Source: Massilia sp. UMI-21 (GTDB lineage: Bacteria > Pseudomonadota > Gammaproteobacteria > Burkholderiales > Burkholderiaceae_D). From it: a stretch of DNA of 64,000 nucleotides. The translations under genes were made by a program, and so were the position numbers. The notes under the pieces were generated by a model that ran no database searches, was not told the DNA's origin, and was given only the letters and a program-made list of their open reading frames with translations. Position 1 is the stretch's first letter. Every line of letters starts with the position of its first letter. This document shows positions 48,223-57,086 of this stretch, in pieces. The stretch is from positions 682,001 through 746,000 of the forward strand of contig CP063848.1 of the NCBI GenBank assembly GCA_015277795.1. The letters are read 5' to 3'.

Positions 48223-48441
48223 ATGGCAAAAGACGACGTCATCCAAATGCAAGGGGAGGTTCTCGAGAACCTCCCGAACGCAACATTTCGCGTGAAGCTG
48301 GAAAACGGTCACGTGGTTCTTGGACATATCTCGGGTAAAATGCGCATGAATTACATCCGCATTCTCCCGGGTGACAAAGTAACGGTGGAGCTCACCCCGT
48401 ACGATCTGTCCCGGGCTCGCATTGTGTTCCGCACCAAGTAA
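48223..48441 (+). CDS. infA: Translation initiation factor IF-1
   Basis: 72 residues, exact family length: [40 protein letters not shown] and [20 protein letters not shown]-fold protein that blocks the A site during initiation. GGGGAGG upstream. The frame is open further upstream inside secY, but ATG 48223 is the true start. Location after secY is usual for betaproteobacteria. Confidence 0.97.
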   Translation: MAKDDVIQMQGEVLENLPNATFRVKLENGHVVLGHISGKMRMNYIRILPGDKVTVELTPYDLSRARIVFRTK

Positions 48442-48477
48442 AAATTATTAAAGTAAACGAACCGAAGAGAGTGCAAA

Positions 48478-48591
48478 ATGAAAGTTAACGCTTCAGTCAA
48501 GCGGATCTGCCGCAACTGCAAGATCATCAAGCGCAAGGGCGTGGTCCGCGTGATCTGCGTCGAGCCGCGTCATAAGCAGCGTCAAGGTTAA
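48478..48591 (+). CDS. rpmJ: 50S ribosomal protein L36
   Basis: 37 residues: [20 protein letters not shown] followed by [13 protein letters not shown]. The zinc-ribbon ligands (CxxC, later C and H) are present, so this is the zinc-binding form of L36. Position 36 bases after infA and 12 before rpsM is standard. Confidence 0.96.
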   Translation: MKVNASVKRICRNCKIIKRKGVVRVICVEPRHKQRQG

Positions 48592-48603
48592 GAGGAATAA
48601 CGA

Positions 48604-48969
48604 ATGGCACGTATTGCAGGGGTTAACATCCCAAATCATCAGCACACTGTTATCGGCCTGACGGCGATCTACGGTGTTGGCCGTCCACGTTCGCAGAAAA
48701 TCTGCGACGCAACCGGTATCGCGACCAACAAGAAGGTCAAGGACCTGGACGACAACGAACTCGAGAAGCTGCGTGACGAAGTCGCGAAGTTTGTCGTGGA
48801 AGGCGATCTGCGCCGCGAACTGTCCATGAACATCAAGCGTCTGATGGACCTGGGCTGCTACCGCGGCATGCGTCACCGTAAGGGCCTGCCAGTGCGCGGC
48901 CAGCGTACCCGTACCAATGCACGTACCCGCAAGGGCCCGCGCAAGGCCGCTCAATCGCTCAAGAAATAA
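48604..48969 (+). CDS. rpsM: 30S ribosomal protein S13
   Basis: 121 residues. [36 protein letters not shown] and the basic tail [15 protein letters not shown] are conserved. Forms the B1 intersubunit bridges. First gene of the alpha cluster; AGAGGAATAA upstream. Confidence 0.98.
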   Translation: MARIAGVNIPNHQHTVIGLTAIYGVGRPRSQKICDATGIATNKKVKDLDDNELEKLRDEVAKFVVEGDLRRELSMNIKRLMDLGCYRGMRHRKGLPVRGQRTRTNARTRKGPRKAAQSLKK

Positions 48970-48983
48970 TCTAGGAACCGACT

Positions 48984-49388
48984 ATGGCCAAGCAACAGAG
49001 CAGCGCAGCAGCAGCCCGCGTGCGCAAGAAAGTCAAGAAGAACGTCGCCGAGGGCATCGCCCACGTCCACGCGTCCTTCAACAACACCATCATCACGATC
49101 ACCGATCGCCAGGGCAATGCTCTGTCGTGGGCAACCTCCGGCGGCGCCGGCTTCAAGGGTTCGCGCAAATCGACCCCGTTCGCAGCGCAGGTTGCTGCCG
49201 AAGCCGCAGGCAAGGTCGCTCAGGAATCGGGCGTGAAGAACCTGGAAGTGCGCATCAAGGGCCCAGGCCCAGGCCGCGAGTCGGCTGTGCGCGCACTGAA
49301 CAACCTGGGCATCAAGATCACCGAGATCCAGGACGTTACCCCGGTTCCGCACAACGGCTGCCGTCCGCCGAAGCGTCGTCGTATCTAA
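48984..49388 (+). CDS. rpsK: 30S ribosomal protein S11
   Basis: 134 residues. [20 protein letters not shown] and [20 protein letters not shown] are conserved, C-terminal [11 protein letters not shown]. Lines the mRNA exit with S7. TAGGA upstream. Followed by a strong terminator-like hairpin before rpsD, which is unusual within the alpha operon. Confidence 0.98.
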   Translation: MAKQQSSAAAARVRKKVKKNVAEGIAHVHASFNNTIITITDRQGNALSWATSGGAGFKGSRKSTPFAAQVAAEAAGKVAQESGVKNLEVRIKGPGPGRESAVRALNNLGIKITEIQDVTPVPHNGCRPPKRRRI

Positions 49389-49448
49389 TACGGCTCGCTG
49401 AAGCTGATGCAAGGTGGTCTTCGGACCGCCTGGCGTCGCGAAAAGCCA

Positions 49449-49478
49449 ACAACGGGGCCTTGCGCCCCGTTGTGTTTT
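49449..49478 (+). terminator. Terminator between rpsK and rpsD
   Basis: Ten-base-pair stem ACAACGGGGC (49449-49458) and GCCCCGTTGT (49464-49473) followed by GTTTT. A TATACT at 49514-49519 could be the -10 of a new promoter for rpsD-rpoA-rplQ, although no good -35 was found at 17 bases. Confidence 0.75.
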
Positions 49479-49658
49479 ACGAGATTGGCCGGTGCAGTGC
49501 CCTGAAAATGGGTTATACTGCCCGGCTATTGTCGTCTGCCGTTCGTACGGCCGGCGATTTTTTCAAGCCACGTCCATCGTCATGCAGCGGTGGACTAGCG
49601 CCTGCCGCATCGCTTGCGATGCCTCTGGGGCGTGATTTAATTTATAAAGGTATTCAAC

Positions 49659-50282
49659 GTGGCACGTTATATCGGACCAAAAGCAAAACTGTCGCGCCGT
49701 GAAGGCACTGACCTGTTCCTGAAGAGCGCACGTCGCTCGCTCGATTCGAAGTGCAAACTGGACATCAAGCCAGGCCAGCACGGCGTCAAGTCGGGTGCCC
49801 GCACCTCGGACTACGGCAACCAGCTGCGCGAAAAGCAGAAGGTCAAGCGCATGTACGGCGTGCTCGAGCGCCAGTTCCGCCGCTACTTCGCGGAAGCATC
49901 GCGCCGCAAGGGCAACACCGGCGAAACCCTGCTGAAGCTGCTGGAAGCGCGTCTCGACAACGTCGCGTACCGCATGGGCTTCGGCTCGACCCGCGCTGAA
50001 GCGCGCCAGCTGGTGAGCCACAAGGCCTTCACCGTGAACGGCAACGTCGTGAACATCGCGTCGTACCAGGTCAAGACCGGCGACGTCATCGCTGTGCGCG
50101 AAAAGGCCAAGAAGCAAGTGCGTATCCAGGAAGCCCTGTCGCTGGCTGAACAAATCGGCATGCCGGCATGGGTGTCGGTCGACAGCAAGAAGATGGAAGG
50201 CACCTTCCGTTCGTTCCCGGAACGCAACGAGATCGCTGCTGACGTCAACGAAGCGCTGATCGTCGAACTGTACTCGCGTTAA
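49659..50282 (+). CDS. rpsD: 30S ribosomal protein S4
   Basis: 207 residues, standard. Starts at GTG 49659 with AAAGG upstream ([20 protein letters not shown]). The S4 domain [38 protein letters not shown] is intact. Nucleates 30S assembly and, in E. coli, represses the alpha operon. The 270-base gap from rpsK contains a terminator. Confidence 0.98.
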   Translation: MARYIGPKAKLSRREGTDLFLKSARRSLDSKCKLDIKPGQHGVKSGARTSDYGNQLREKQKVKRMYGVLERQFRRYFAEASRRKGNTGETLLKLLEARLDNVAYRMGFGSTRAEARQLVSHKAFTVNGNVVNIASYQVKTGDVIAVREKAKKQVRIQEALSLAEQIGMPAWVSVDSKKMEGTFRSFPERNEIAADVNEALIVELYSR

Positions 50283-50283
50283 T

Positions 50284-50316
50284 CGACATCGTCGCGGTCT
50301 TCCCGCGACGATGTCG
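50284..50316 (+). terminator. Hairpin directly after rpsD
   Basis: Perfect 14-base-pair stem CGACATCGTCGCGG (50284-50297) and CCGCGACGATGTCG (50303-50316), loop TCTTC, starting two bases after the stop codon. No U-tract follows, so RNA protection is as likely as termination. Confidence 0.5.
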
Positions 50317-50319
50317 TCC

Positions 50320-50383
50320 CCGCGCAGGCGGGGATCCAATTTTGGTGGCTCAGCTGCGAAAAATTGGGTTCCCGCCTGCGCGG
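50320..50383. repeat. REP-like imperfect inverted repeat
   Basis: Arms of about 24 bases, CCGCGCAGGCGGGGATCCAA with TTTT at 50320-50343 and AAAATTGGGTTCCCGCCTGC ending GCGG at 50359-50383, around a 15-base loop. The GCGCAGGCGGG core is the kind of short palindrome spread in many copies through betaproteobacterial genomes. It is the only clear copy in the window. Confidence 0.6.
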
Positions 50384-50519
50384 AAAGTTGGAGCCGCCAG
50401 TGGCGGGTACGACGTGGTGGTGTGCGAGTGCAGCGAGCGAAGGCTCGGCCTCGCAACGAAGACCGGATTTGCAAGAATCCATATTCCTCCACTTCGGTCG
50501 TTCATCGAATTCGTCTCAC

Positions 50520-50546
50520 CGCCTGCTCGTCGAGCAGGCGCTTTCT
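50520..50546 (+). terminator. Hairpin upstream of rpoA
   Basis: Stem CGCCTGCTC with GAGCAGGCG (50520-50540), three-base loop, followed by CTTTCTATTA. A plausible weak terminator or attenuator 58 bases before rpoA. Confidence 0.5.
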
Positions 50547-50603
50547 ATTAATGCCATCAGCCTTATCGGTGTAACGAACCGAGGGTATTGAAAAGGACAT
50601 TTC

Positions 50604-51581
50604 ATGCAAAACAGTCTGTTGAAACCACGTATCATCGATGTCGAAGCACTCGGTGCCGGCCACGCTAAAGTCGTGATGGAGCCGTTCGAGCGTGGTTACG
50701 GTCACACCCTGGGCAACGCGCTGCGTCGCGTGCTGCTGTCGTCGATGGTCGGCTACGCGCCGACCGAAGTGACGATCGCCGGTGTCGTGCACGAGTACTC
50801 GTCGTTGGACGGTGTGCAGGAAGACGTCGTCGACCTGCTGCTGAACCTGAAGGGCGTCGTGTTCAAGGTGCACAACCGTGATTCCGTCACCCTGACCCTG
50901 AAGAAGGAAGGCGAAGGCGCGGTGCTGGCATCGGACATCGACCTGCCGCATGACGTGGAACTGATCAACCCGGATCACGTGATCGCTCACCTGACCGCCG
51001 GCGGCAAGCTCGACATGCAGATCAAGGTCGAGAAGGGCCGCGGCTACGTTCCCGGTAACGTGCGTCGCCTGTCGGAAGACACCAACAAGACCATCGGCCG
51101 CATCATCCTGGACGCGTCGTTCTCGCCGGTGCGCCGCGTGTCGTACGCCGTGGAATCGGCCCGTGTCGAGCAGCGTACCGACCTGGACAAGCTGATCATC
51201 AACATCGAGACCAACGGCGTCATCACCCCGGAAGAAGCGATCCGCCAGTCGGCACGCGTGCTGGTCGACCAGCTGAACGTGTTCGCCGCCCTGGAAGGCA
51301 CCGAAGCCGCCGCCGAAGCACCGTCGCGTGCTCCGCTGGTCGATCCGATCCTGCTGCGTCCGGTGGACGACCTGGAACTGACCGTCCGTTCGGCAAACTG
51401 CCTGAAGGCCGAGAACATCTACTACATCGGCGACCTGATCCAGCGTTCGGAAAACGAACTGCTGAAGACCCCGAACCTGGGCCGCAAGTCGCTCAACGAG
51501 ATCAAGGAAGTGCTGGCATCCCGTGGTCTGACCCTGGGCATGAAGCTGGAAAACTGGCCGCCGGCTGGTCTCGAAAAATAA
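50604..51581 (+). CDS. rpoA: DNA-directed RNA polymerase subunit alpha
   Basis: 325 residues, normal. The N-terminal dimerisation domain ([21 protein letters not shown]) and the C-terminal domain that binds UP elements and activators ([46 protein letters not shown]) are intact, joined by a linker around residue 240. Expressed within the alpha operon but preceded by hairpins in an unusually long intergenic gap. AAGGA ribosome-binding site. Confidence 0.98.
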   Translation: MQNSLLKPRIIDVEALGAGHAKVVMEPFERGYGHTLGNALRRVLLSSMVGYAPTEVTIAGVVHEYSSLDGVQEDVVDLLLNLKGVVFKVHNRDSVTLTLKKEGEGAVLASDIDLPHDVELINPDHVIAHLTAGGKLDMQIKVEKGRGYVPGNVRRLSEDTNKTIGRIILDASFSPVRRVSYAVESARVEQRTDLDKLIINIETNGVITPEEAIRQSARVLVDQLNVFAALEGTEAAAEAPSRAPLVDPILLRPVDDLELTVRSANCLKAENIYYIGDLIQRSENELLKTPNLGRKSLNEIKEVLASRGLTLGMKLENWPPAGLEK

Positions 51582-51590
51582 TTGCTGCAC

Positions 51591-51621
51591 CTGCCCGAGC
51601 AATGTTGTCCGGGCAGTTTTA
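51591..51621 (+). terminator. Hairpin between rpoA and rplQ
   Basis: CTGCCCG (51591-51597) pairs with CGGGCAG (51610-51616) across a 12-base loop, followed by TTTTAA. Possible partial terminator 10 bases after the rpoA stop, which would reduce rplQ expression. Confidence 0.5.
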
Positions 51622-51701
51622 AACCCCTAGAACCGGTCCGCGGGCATGCGCAAGCATGAACGATCGAAGAACTGGATATTAAACACTCGAAAGGAAGTAC
51701 C

Positions 51702-52097
51702 ATGCGTCACCGTCACGGCCTCCGTAAGCTGAACCGTACCTCGTCCCACCGCCTGGCAATGCTGCGCAACATGACCGTCTCGCTGCTGCGTCATGAAGCC
51801 ATCAAAACCACCGTGCCGAAAGCCAAGGAACTGCGTCGCGTCATCGAACCGATCCTGACCCTGGGCAAGACCGACACCCTGGCCAACAAGCGCCTGGCAT
51901 TCGCCCGCCTGCGCGATCGCGAAATGGTGCAGAAGCTGTTCGCTGAACTCGGCCCACGTTACGCCAACCGTAACGGCGGCTACCTGCGCATCCTGAAAAT
52001 GGGTTTCCGCGTGGGCGACAATGCGCCGATGGCCTACGTCGAACTGCTGGACCGTCCGGAAGTCACCTCGGCTGAAGAAGCACCGACCGCCGAGTAA
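51702..52097 (+). CDS. rplQ: 50S ribosomal protein L17
   Basis: 131 residues. [20 protein letters not shown] and [27 protein letters not shown] are conserved; short acidic tail. Last gene of the alpha operon, followed by a clear terminator. AAGGAAG upstream. Confidence 0.98.
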   Translation: MRHRHGLRKLNRTSSHRLAMLRNMTVSLLRHEAIKTTVPKAKELRRVIEPILTLGKTDTLANKRLAFARLRDREMVQKLFAELGPRYANRNGGYLRILKMGFRVGDNAPMAYVELLDRPEVTSAEEAPTAE

Positions 52098-52116
52098 TCG
52101 CTTTCCGCGACGCGAG

Positions 52117-52142
52117 AACCAGGCTTCGGCCTGGTTTTTTTT
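52117..52142 (+). terminator. Rho-independent terminator of the ribosomal cluster
   Basis: Stem AACCAGGC / GCCTGGTT with the stable TTCG tetraloop, followed by an uninterrupted run of eight T. The clearest intrinsic terminator in the window, 20 bases after rplQ. Confidence 0.92.
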
Positions 52143-52225
52143 CGCCCGTACGCCGACCGGCCGTTACACATGAAAACGCGCCCGGGTGTACCATGCCGGT
52201 GCGCAGTAACAACTCATCGGATACC

Positions 52226-54046
52226 ATGTTCTTCACGCTCCACCGTTTTTCGCGCGGGCTGCTGCAGGCCTGCATCGTGCTGTTCGCCGCCTTGCTGCTG
52301 TCGGGTGCCGGCAGCGCCCGGGCCGCCGACGACTTCCTCGACCCCGCGATCGCCTTCCGCTTCGAGGCGCGCATGCTCGACCCGCAGACGGTCGAGGTGC
52401 GCTACCAGATCGCCGAGGGCTATTACATGTACCGCGAGCGCTTCGCCTTCCGCGCCAGCGGCGCGCAGCTCGGCAGTCCCACGTTCCCGCCCGGGAAGGT
52501 GAAGTTCGACGAGACTTTCCAGAAGGATGTCGAGACCTACAAAGGCGAACTGCGGGTCCGCATCCCGGTCGAAGGCAGCGCGCCGTTTACCCTGACTGCC
52601 ACCAGCCAGGGCTGCGCCGACGCCGGCCTGTGCTATCCGCCCCAGGAGCATAGCGCCCGGCTGTCGAGCGGCGCCGGCGCGGCGCAGATGTCGACCGCAG
52701 CGCTGTCGTCGACGCCGCAGATGGACACCCCGGCGGCGCCGGCCGCGGCGCCGGCTCCCGAGGCCGCCTCCGCTGCGCAGCCGTCCGAACTGGCCGGCAT
52801 CGCCGGCGTCCTCGAAGGCGGCCGCCTGCTGGCGATCGTTCCGGCCTTCGTGATACTCGGCCTGGGCCTGGCCTTCACGCCCTGCGTGCTGCCGATGGTG
52901 CCGATCCTGTCCTCGATCATCGTCGGCGAAGGCCGCCAGGTCAGCCGCGCGCGCGGCTTCATCCTGTCGCTCACGTATTCGCTCGGGATGGCGATCGTCT
53001 ATACGGCGCTGGGCGTGGCCGCCGGCCTGGCCGGCGAGGGCCTGGCCGCGGCGCTGCAGAACCCGTGGGTGCTGGGCGCCTTCGCCCTGTTGATCGTGGC
53101 GATGGCCCTGTCGATGTTCGGCTTCTACCAGCTGCAGTTGCCGAGCGGGCTGCAAAGCAGGCTGGCCGGCGTATCGAGCCGCCAGTCGGGCGGCAAGCTG
53201 CTGGGCGTGTTCGCGATGGGCGCGATCTCGGCGCTGATCGTCGGCCCCTGCGTGGCCGCGCCGCTGGCCGGCGCGCTGGTCTACATCAGCCAGACCCGCG
53301 ACGTGTTGATCGGCGGCGCCGCGCTGTTCGCGATGGCGGTCGGGATGAGCATTCCGCTGCTGCTGGTCGGCATATCGGCAGGCTCGCTGCTGCCGCGCGC
53401 AGGGGCGTGGATGGAATCGGTCAAGCGCCTGTTCGGCGTGCTGATGCTGGCCATGGCCCTGTGGCTGGTGTCGCCGGTGCTGCCGCCGATCGTCCAGATG
53501 CTGGGTTGGGCGGCGCTGCTGTTCGGCTATGGCTTCTACCTGCTGCGCAAGCACAGGCATTGGATGGCGATGGCGGCGGGCGCCGCCTTCGCCTTGCTGG
53601 GCGGCGTGCAGCTGGTCGGCGCCGCAACCGGCGGGCGCGATGCGCTTGCCCCGCTGGCGCACCTGACCGATAGCGCGCATCAGGAACTCGTATTCAAGCG
53701 CATCAAGACGGTGGACGACCTCGACCGCGAACTGGCCGGCAGCGGCGGCAAGACCGTGATGCTCGACTTTTATGCGGACTGGTGCGTGTCGTGCAAGGAG
53801 ATGGAAAAGCTGACCTTCGTCGATCCGGCGGTGCAGGCGAAGCTGGCCGATACGGTCCTGCTGCAGGTCGACGTGACCGCCAACGACGCGCAAGACAAGG
53901 CGATGCTGAAGCGCTTCAAGCTGTTCGGCCCGCCGGGCATCATCCTGTTCGACCGTGACGGCAAGGAAATCCCCGACAGCCGCGTGATCGGCTACCAGGA
54001 TGCCGGCAAGTTCCTGAATTCGCTGGCCAGGCTGCCCTCGGCCTGA
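52226..54046 (+). CDS. dsbD: Thiol:disulfide interchange protein DsbD
   Basis: 606 residues from ATG 52226; an ATG at 52193 is in frame but would lengthen the signal peptide. Signal peptide ends SGAGSARA. The periplasmic alpha domain has the cysteine pair in TSQGCADAGLCYPPQ. Eight membrane helices contain the redox cysteines in FTPCVLPMVPIL and IVGPCVAAPLAGAL. The C-terminal thioredoxin-like gamma domain has DFYADWCVSCKEMEKLTF (CxxC as WCVSC). It passes electrons from cytoplasmic thioredoxin to DsbC and cytochrome maturation proteins in the periplasm. It starts a short distance after the rplQ terminator. Confidence 0.93.
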   Translation: MFFTLHRFSRGLLQACIVLFAALLLSGAGSARAADDFLDPAIAFRFEARMLDPQTVEVRYQIAEGYYMYRERFAFRASGAQLGSPTFPPGKVKFDETFQKDVETYKGELRVRIPVEGSAPFTLTATSQGCADAGLCYPPQEHSARLSSGAGAAQMSTAALSSTPQMDTPAAPAAAPAPEAASAAQPSELAGIAGVLEGGRLLAIVPAFVILGLGLAFTPCVLPMVPILSSIIVGEGRQVSRARGFILSLTYSLGMAIVYTALGVAAGLAGEGLAAALQNPWVLGAFALLIVAMALSMFGFYQLQLPSGLQSRLAGVSSRQSGGKLLGVFAMGAISALIVGPCVAAPLAGALVYISQTRDVLIGGAALFAMAVGMSIPLLLVGISAGSLLPRAGAWMESVKRLFGVLMLAMALWLVSPVLPPIVQMLGWAALLFGYGFYLLRKHRHWMAMAAGAAFALLGGVQLVGAATGGRDALAPLAHLTDSAHQELVFKRIKTVDDLDRELAGSGGKTVMLDFYADWCVSCKEMEKLTFVDPAVQAKLADTVLLQVDVTANDAQDKAMLKRFKLFGPPGIILFDRDGKEIPDSRVIGYQDAGKFLNSLARLPSA

Positions 54047-54108
54047 CGGGCCGCCACTCAAGGCCGTTCGTCGCCCCGTGAGGCGTGCTGTCACATGACT
54101 ACCAAGAA

Positions 54109-54146
54109 CCAGGCCCGCTCCCTGACGCGACAGGGAGCGGGCCTGG
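54109..54146. terminator. Bidirectional terminator between dsbD and a Spy-like gene
   Basis: Perfect 16-base-pair stem, CCAGGCCCGCTCCCTG at 54109-54124 and its complement at 54131-54146, six-base loop, between two convergent genes. Short T-tracts on either strand; strength of the stem supports the call. Confidence 0.75.
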
Positions 54147-54161
54147 CCGTTTGCGGGGCGC

Positions 54162-54746
54162 TTAGCCGCGCATCATCATGCCATGGCCGCGGTGGCCGCC
54201 ATGATGGCGGCCGCCACCGCGCCGCTGCTGCGCGTCGAACGCCTTGCGCTGTTCCGGGCTCAAGGCCGCATACAGGCTGTTCAGGGCCGACAGGCGGGCT
54301 TCCATGCGGGCGGTGCGCTGTTTTTGCATGGCGATGCGGCGTTCCATGCGCTGCGGCGCGGTGAGGGCGGCACGCGCTTCCTTGCTCAGGCGCTGGCCGG
54401 CACGTTCACCTTTTTGCGGCGGCGTCATGGTGGCCACGAAAGCCTGCCACACCGGCTGCTGGGCCGGGGTCAGCTTGAGCGCGTCCGCCAGCCTGGCCTG
54501 GCGGGCGGCACGCTGTTCGAGACGCTTGGCGCGGAACTCGGCCATTTTGGCCTGGCGCTGTTCCGGGCTCAGGGCGCGAAACTCGGCGCGCTTGGCGGCG
54601 TGTCGTTCCTGGCTCATGGCGTGGCCATGGCGTCCTTCGGCGGGGGCAGCGGTCTGGGCTTGCACGCCGATCGCGGCGCCGGCAATGCCGACCGCGCTCA
54701 GTGCAATCACAACATTCTTCAGGACATTCTTGCGGACGGTGTTCAT
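54162..54746 (-). CDS. Spy/CpxP-family periplasmic chaperone-like protein
   Basis: 194 residues. Cleavable signal peptide (about 1-31, ending GVQAQ). The mature part is helical and basic, with three LTxxQ-type motifs (ALSPEQRQAKMAEF, LTPAQQPVWQAF, ALSPEQRKAFDAQQ) characteristic of the Spy/CpxP family, which bind unfolded periplasmic proteins. The C-terminus is a Gly/His/Met tail (GGGRHHGGHRGHGMMMRG) that may bind metal such as copper or zinc. It lies between dsbD and a two-component system, each transcribed away or convergently, so its regulator is unclear. Similar proteins are under Cpx/Bae-type envelope stress control. Confidence 0.82.
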   Translation of the reverse strand: MNTVRKNVLKNVVIALSAVGIAGAAIGVQAQTAAPAEGRHGHAMSQERHAAKRAEFRALSPEQRQAKMAEFRAKRLEQRAARQARLADALKLTPAQQPVWQAFVATMTPPQKGERAGQRLSKEARAALTAPQRMERRIAMQKQRTARMEARLSALNSLYAALSPEQRKAFDAQQRRGGGRHHGGHRGHGMMMRG

Positions 54747-54950
54747 GGTAATTTCCTTTGGTCAGAGTCAGTAAGGTGTGCACGTTGCATCCGGACTGCT
54801 CGCTGCACGGTTCCCATCATCGCCACAAACTGTAACCGCGGGATTTCCCCTGTCCGGTTCTTTGTATCAATATGTTTCGCGCCTATCGGCATATACAAGC
54901 CGATACAAAACCGCTGTCCATGCTTGCTGTAGATGCGGATAATTACGATC

Positions 54951-55676
54951 ATGGATAATCCCTCTACGATTTTGATCGTCGACGACGACCGCGACATCCG
55001 CAGCCTGCTCGCCGACTACCTGGAATCGAACGGCTACCGCAGCTTGTCGGCGGCCGACGGCACCGGCATGTGGAAAGCGCTCGACGACGCCCGTCCCGAC
55101 CTGATCGTGCTCGATCTGAACATGCCCGGCGACGATGGCCTGACACTGTGCCGCAAGCTGCGCGCCACCTCGAGCCTGCCGGTGATCATGCTGACCGCCC
55201 GCAATGAGCCGCTCGACCGCATCCTCGGCCTCGAAATGGGCGCCGACGACTACCTGCCCAAGCCCTTCGAGCCGCGCGAATTGCTGGCCCGCATCCGCAG
55301 CGTGCTGCGCCGCTCGCACGCGATGCCGTCCAATACCCCGTCCGAGAACGTGCAGCAGATGCGTTTCTCCGGCTGGACCCTGGACCTGACCGCACGCCAC
55401 CTGGTCAATCCGCAGGGCATGGTGATCATGCTCTCGGGCGCCGAGTTCCGCCTGCTGCGCGTGTTCCTCGAGCACCCGAACCGTGTGCTCAACCGCGACC
55501 AGCTGCTCAACCTGACCCAGGGCCGCGACGCCGATCCCTTCGACCGCTCGATCGACATCCAGATCAGCCGCCTGCGCCAGAAGCTGGGCGAGGACGCGCG
55601 CATGCCGCAGATCATCAAGACCGTGCGCAACGGTGGCTATGTGCTGGCCGGACAGGTAACCGTGGAGCCTGCGTGA
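54951..55676 (+). CDS. OmpR-family response regulator
   Basis: 241 residues. Receiver domain with acidic pocket Asp12/Asp13, phosphorylation site Asp55 in VLDLNMPGDDG and Lys in DDYLPKPFEPREL; C-terminal winged helix with VIMLSGAEFRLLRVFLEHPNRVLNRDQLL and DRSIDIQISRLRQKLGED. ATG 54951 (MDNPSTILIVDDD) is chosen; an ATG at 54933 is in frame. GTGA overlap with the kinase gene and the efflux genes directly after it suggest that this pair controls the RND pump. Confidence 0.92.
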   Translation: MDNPSTILIVDDDRDIRSLLADYLESNGYRSLSAADGTGMWKALDDARPDLIVLDLNMPGDDGLTLCRKLRATSSLPVIMLTARNEPLDRILGLEMGADDYLPKPFEPRELLARIRSVLRRSHAMPSNTPSENVQQMRFSGWTLDLTARHLVNPQGMVIMLSGAEFRLLRVFLEHPNRVLNRDQLLNLTQGRDADPFDRSIDIQISRLRQKLGEDARMPQIIKTVRNGGYVLAGQVTVEPA

Positions 55677-57034
55677 AAGCCTTCCTCGGATCGATGACCG
55701 GGCGCGTGTTCATCACGCTGCTGCTCGGTATCCTGATCTCGGCAACACTGACCCAGCTGGCCGCCGACCTCGAACGCAAGCGCGTCATCGAACAACAGCG
55801 CGACCAGCACCTGCTCGAGCGCGCCGAACAACTGGTGATGGCCACGGAAATCGTGCCGACCTCGGCACGCTCGGTCTACCTGTCGGTGGCCAACCGCCCG
55901 GGCCTGCGCCTCGAAGTCGGCGCGCCGCAGCCGCTGGCCGCCAGCCGCAGCTGGTTCGCGCGTTCGCTGGCGGCACGCCTCGGCGACGGTTACGGCATCG
56001 ACTCGGCCGGGCTCCGGCCCGCCTCGTGCGACATGCCGCACCAGCAGACCGTGCTCTACGGCCTGATCCGCACCCAGTGGCAAGGCGCCTGCGAAACCCT
56101 GAACGTGCGCCTGCGCGACGGCGAGGAGCTGCGCCTGTCGGTGCTGCCGCCGCGCTCGTCCTTCACCGGCCCGGAAACCGACTACCGCAGCACCATCGGC
56201 CTGTTCCTGGTGAGCATCGCCGCGCTGGCCTATGTGGTGGCGCGCATGACCACCCGCCCCTTGAAGGTGCTGGCGCGCGCCGCCCAGGACCTGGGCCAGG
56301 ACATCAACCGCGCGCCGCTCGAACTCAATGGCGCCAGCGAGATTCGCCAGGCCAGCGCCGCCTTCAACGCGATGCAGGCGCGGATCCGCCAGTACATCTT
56401 CCAGCGCACCCAGATGCTGGCGGCCATCACGCATGACCTGCAAACGCCGCTGACCCGCATGCGCCTGCGCCTGGAGAAGGTGGCGGACGCCGAACTGCAG
56501 GAACGCCTGATCGGCGACCTGTCCGCCATGCAGGCAATGGTGCGCGAAGGCCTGGTGCTGGCGCGCAGCATGGATACCACCGAGAACATGCAGATGCTGG
56601 ACCTCGACTCGCTGCTCGAAGCCGTGTGCGCCGACGCCGTCGATGCCGGCCAGCAGGTGGAGCTCAAGGGCCATGCCGGCATGGCCCTGCTGGGCCGTCC
56701 GCTGGACCTGCGCCGCTGCCTCGGCAACCTGATCGACAATGCGGTGAAGTACGGCCGCGATGCGCGTGTCTGCGTCGACCGCGTGGGCGGCGCGGCACGC
56801 GTGCGTATCCGCGACAGCGGCCCCGGCATTCCGGCGAGCGAGCTGGGCCGGGTATTCGACCCGTTCTACCGCGTCGAGACCTCGCGCTCGCGCGAATCGG
56901 GCGGCACCGGCCTGGGTCTGACCATCGCACGCAACATCGCGGAACGGCACGGCGGCAGCATCGCGCTGGCCAACCATCCGGAAGGCGGCCTGGAGGTCAC
57001 ACTGGTGCTGCCGGAGTACTACCCCAACAAATAG
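55673..57034 (+). CDS. EnvZ-type sensor histidine kinase
   Basis: 453 residues from GTG 55673, overlapping the regulator stop by four bases. Two transmembrane helices (about 11-32 and 174-192) enclose a periplasmic sensor domain with two cysteines (Cys119, Cys140). HAMP domain, then H-box AAITHDLQTPLTRM with His254, N-box LGNLIDNAVKYG, G1 RDSGPGIP, F-box FDPFYR and G2 GGTGLGLTIA. Cognate partner of the OmpR-type regulator; the input signal is unknown. Confidence 0.92.
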   Translation: MKAFLGSMTGRVFITLLLGILISATLTQLAADLERKRVIEQQRDQHLLERAEQLVMATEIVPTSARSVYLSVANRPGLRLEVGAPQPLAASRSWFARSLAARLGDGYGIDSAGLRPASCDMPHQQTVLYGLIRTQWQGACETLNVRLRDGEELRLSVLPPRSSFTGPETDYRSTIGLFLVSIAALAYVVARMTTRPLKVLARAAQDLGQDINRAPLELNGASEIRQASAAFNAMQARIRQYIFQRTQMLAAITHDLQTPLTRMRLRLEKVADAELQERLIGDLSAMQAMVREGLVLARSMDTTENMQMLDLDSLLEAVCADAVDAGQQVELKGHAGMALLGRPLDLRRCLGNLIDNAVKYGRDARVCVDRVGGAARVRIRDSGPGIPASELGRVFDPFYRVETSRSRESGGTGLGLTIARNIAERHGGSIALANHPEGGLEVTLVLPEYYPNK

Positions 57035-57086
57035 CGAATACACCATCCTACAGAAAGAGCCGCCGGAACCGGCAGCAAGGGACATC

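Larger units (their letters stand above)
50283..50603 (+). other. rpsD-rpoA intergenic region rich in hairpins
   Basis: 321 bases where the alpha operon normally has a short gap. It holds a 14-base-pair hairpin immediately after rpsD, an imperfect inverted repeat at 50320-50383, and a third hairpin near 50520. The translated sequence shows no conserved protein. AAGGA precedes rpoA at the right end. Confidence 0.6.

Noticed and set aside
49414..49635. Small open frame between rpsK and rpsD
   Set aside because: It spans a terminator hairpin, has no ribosome-binding site and shows no protein-like composition.
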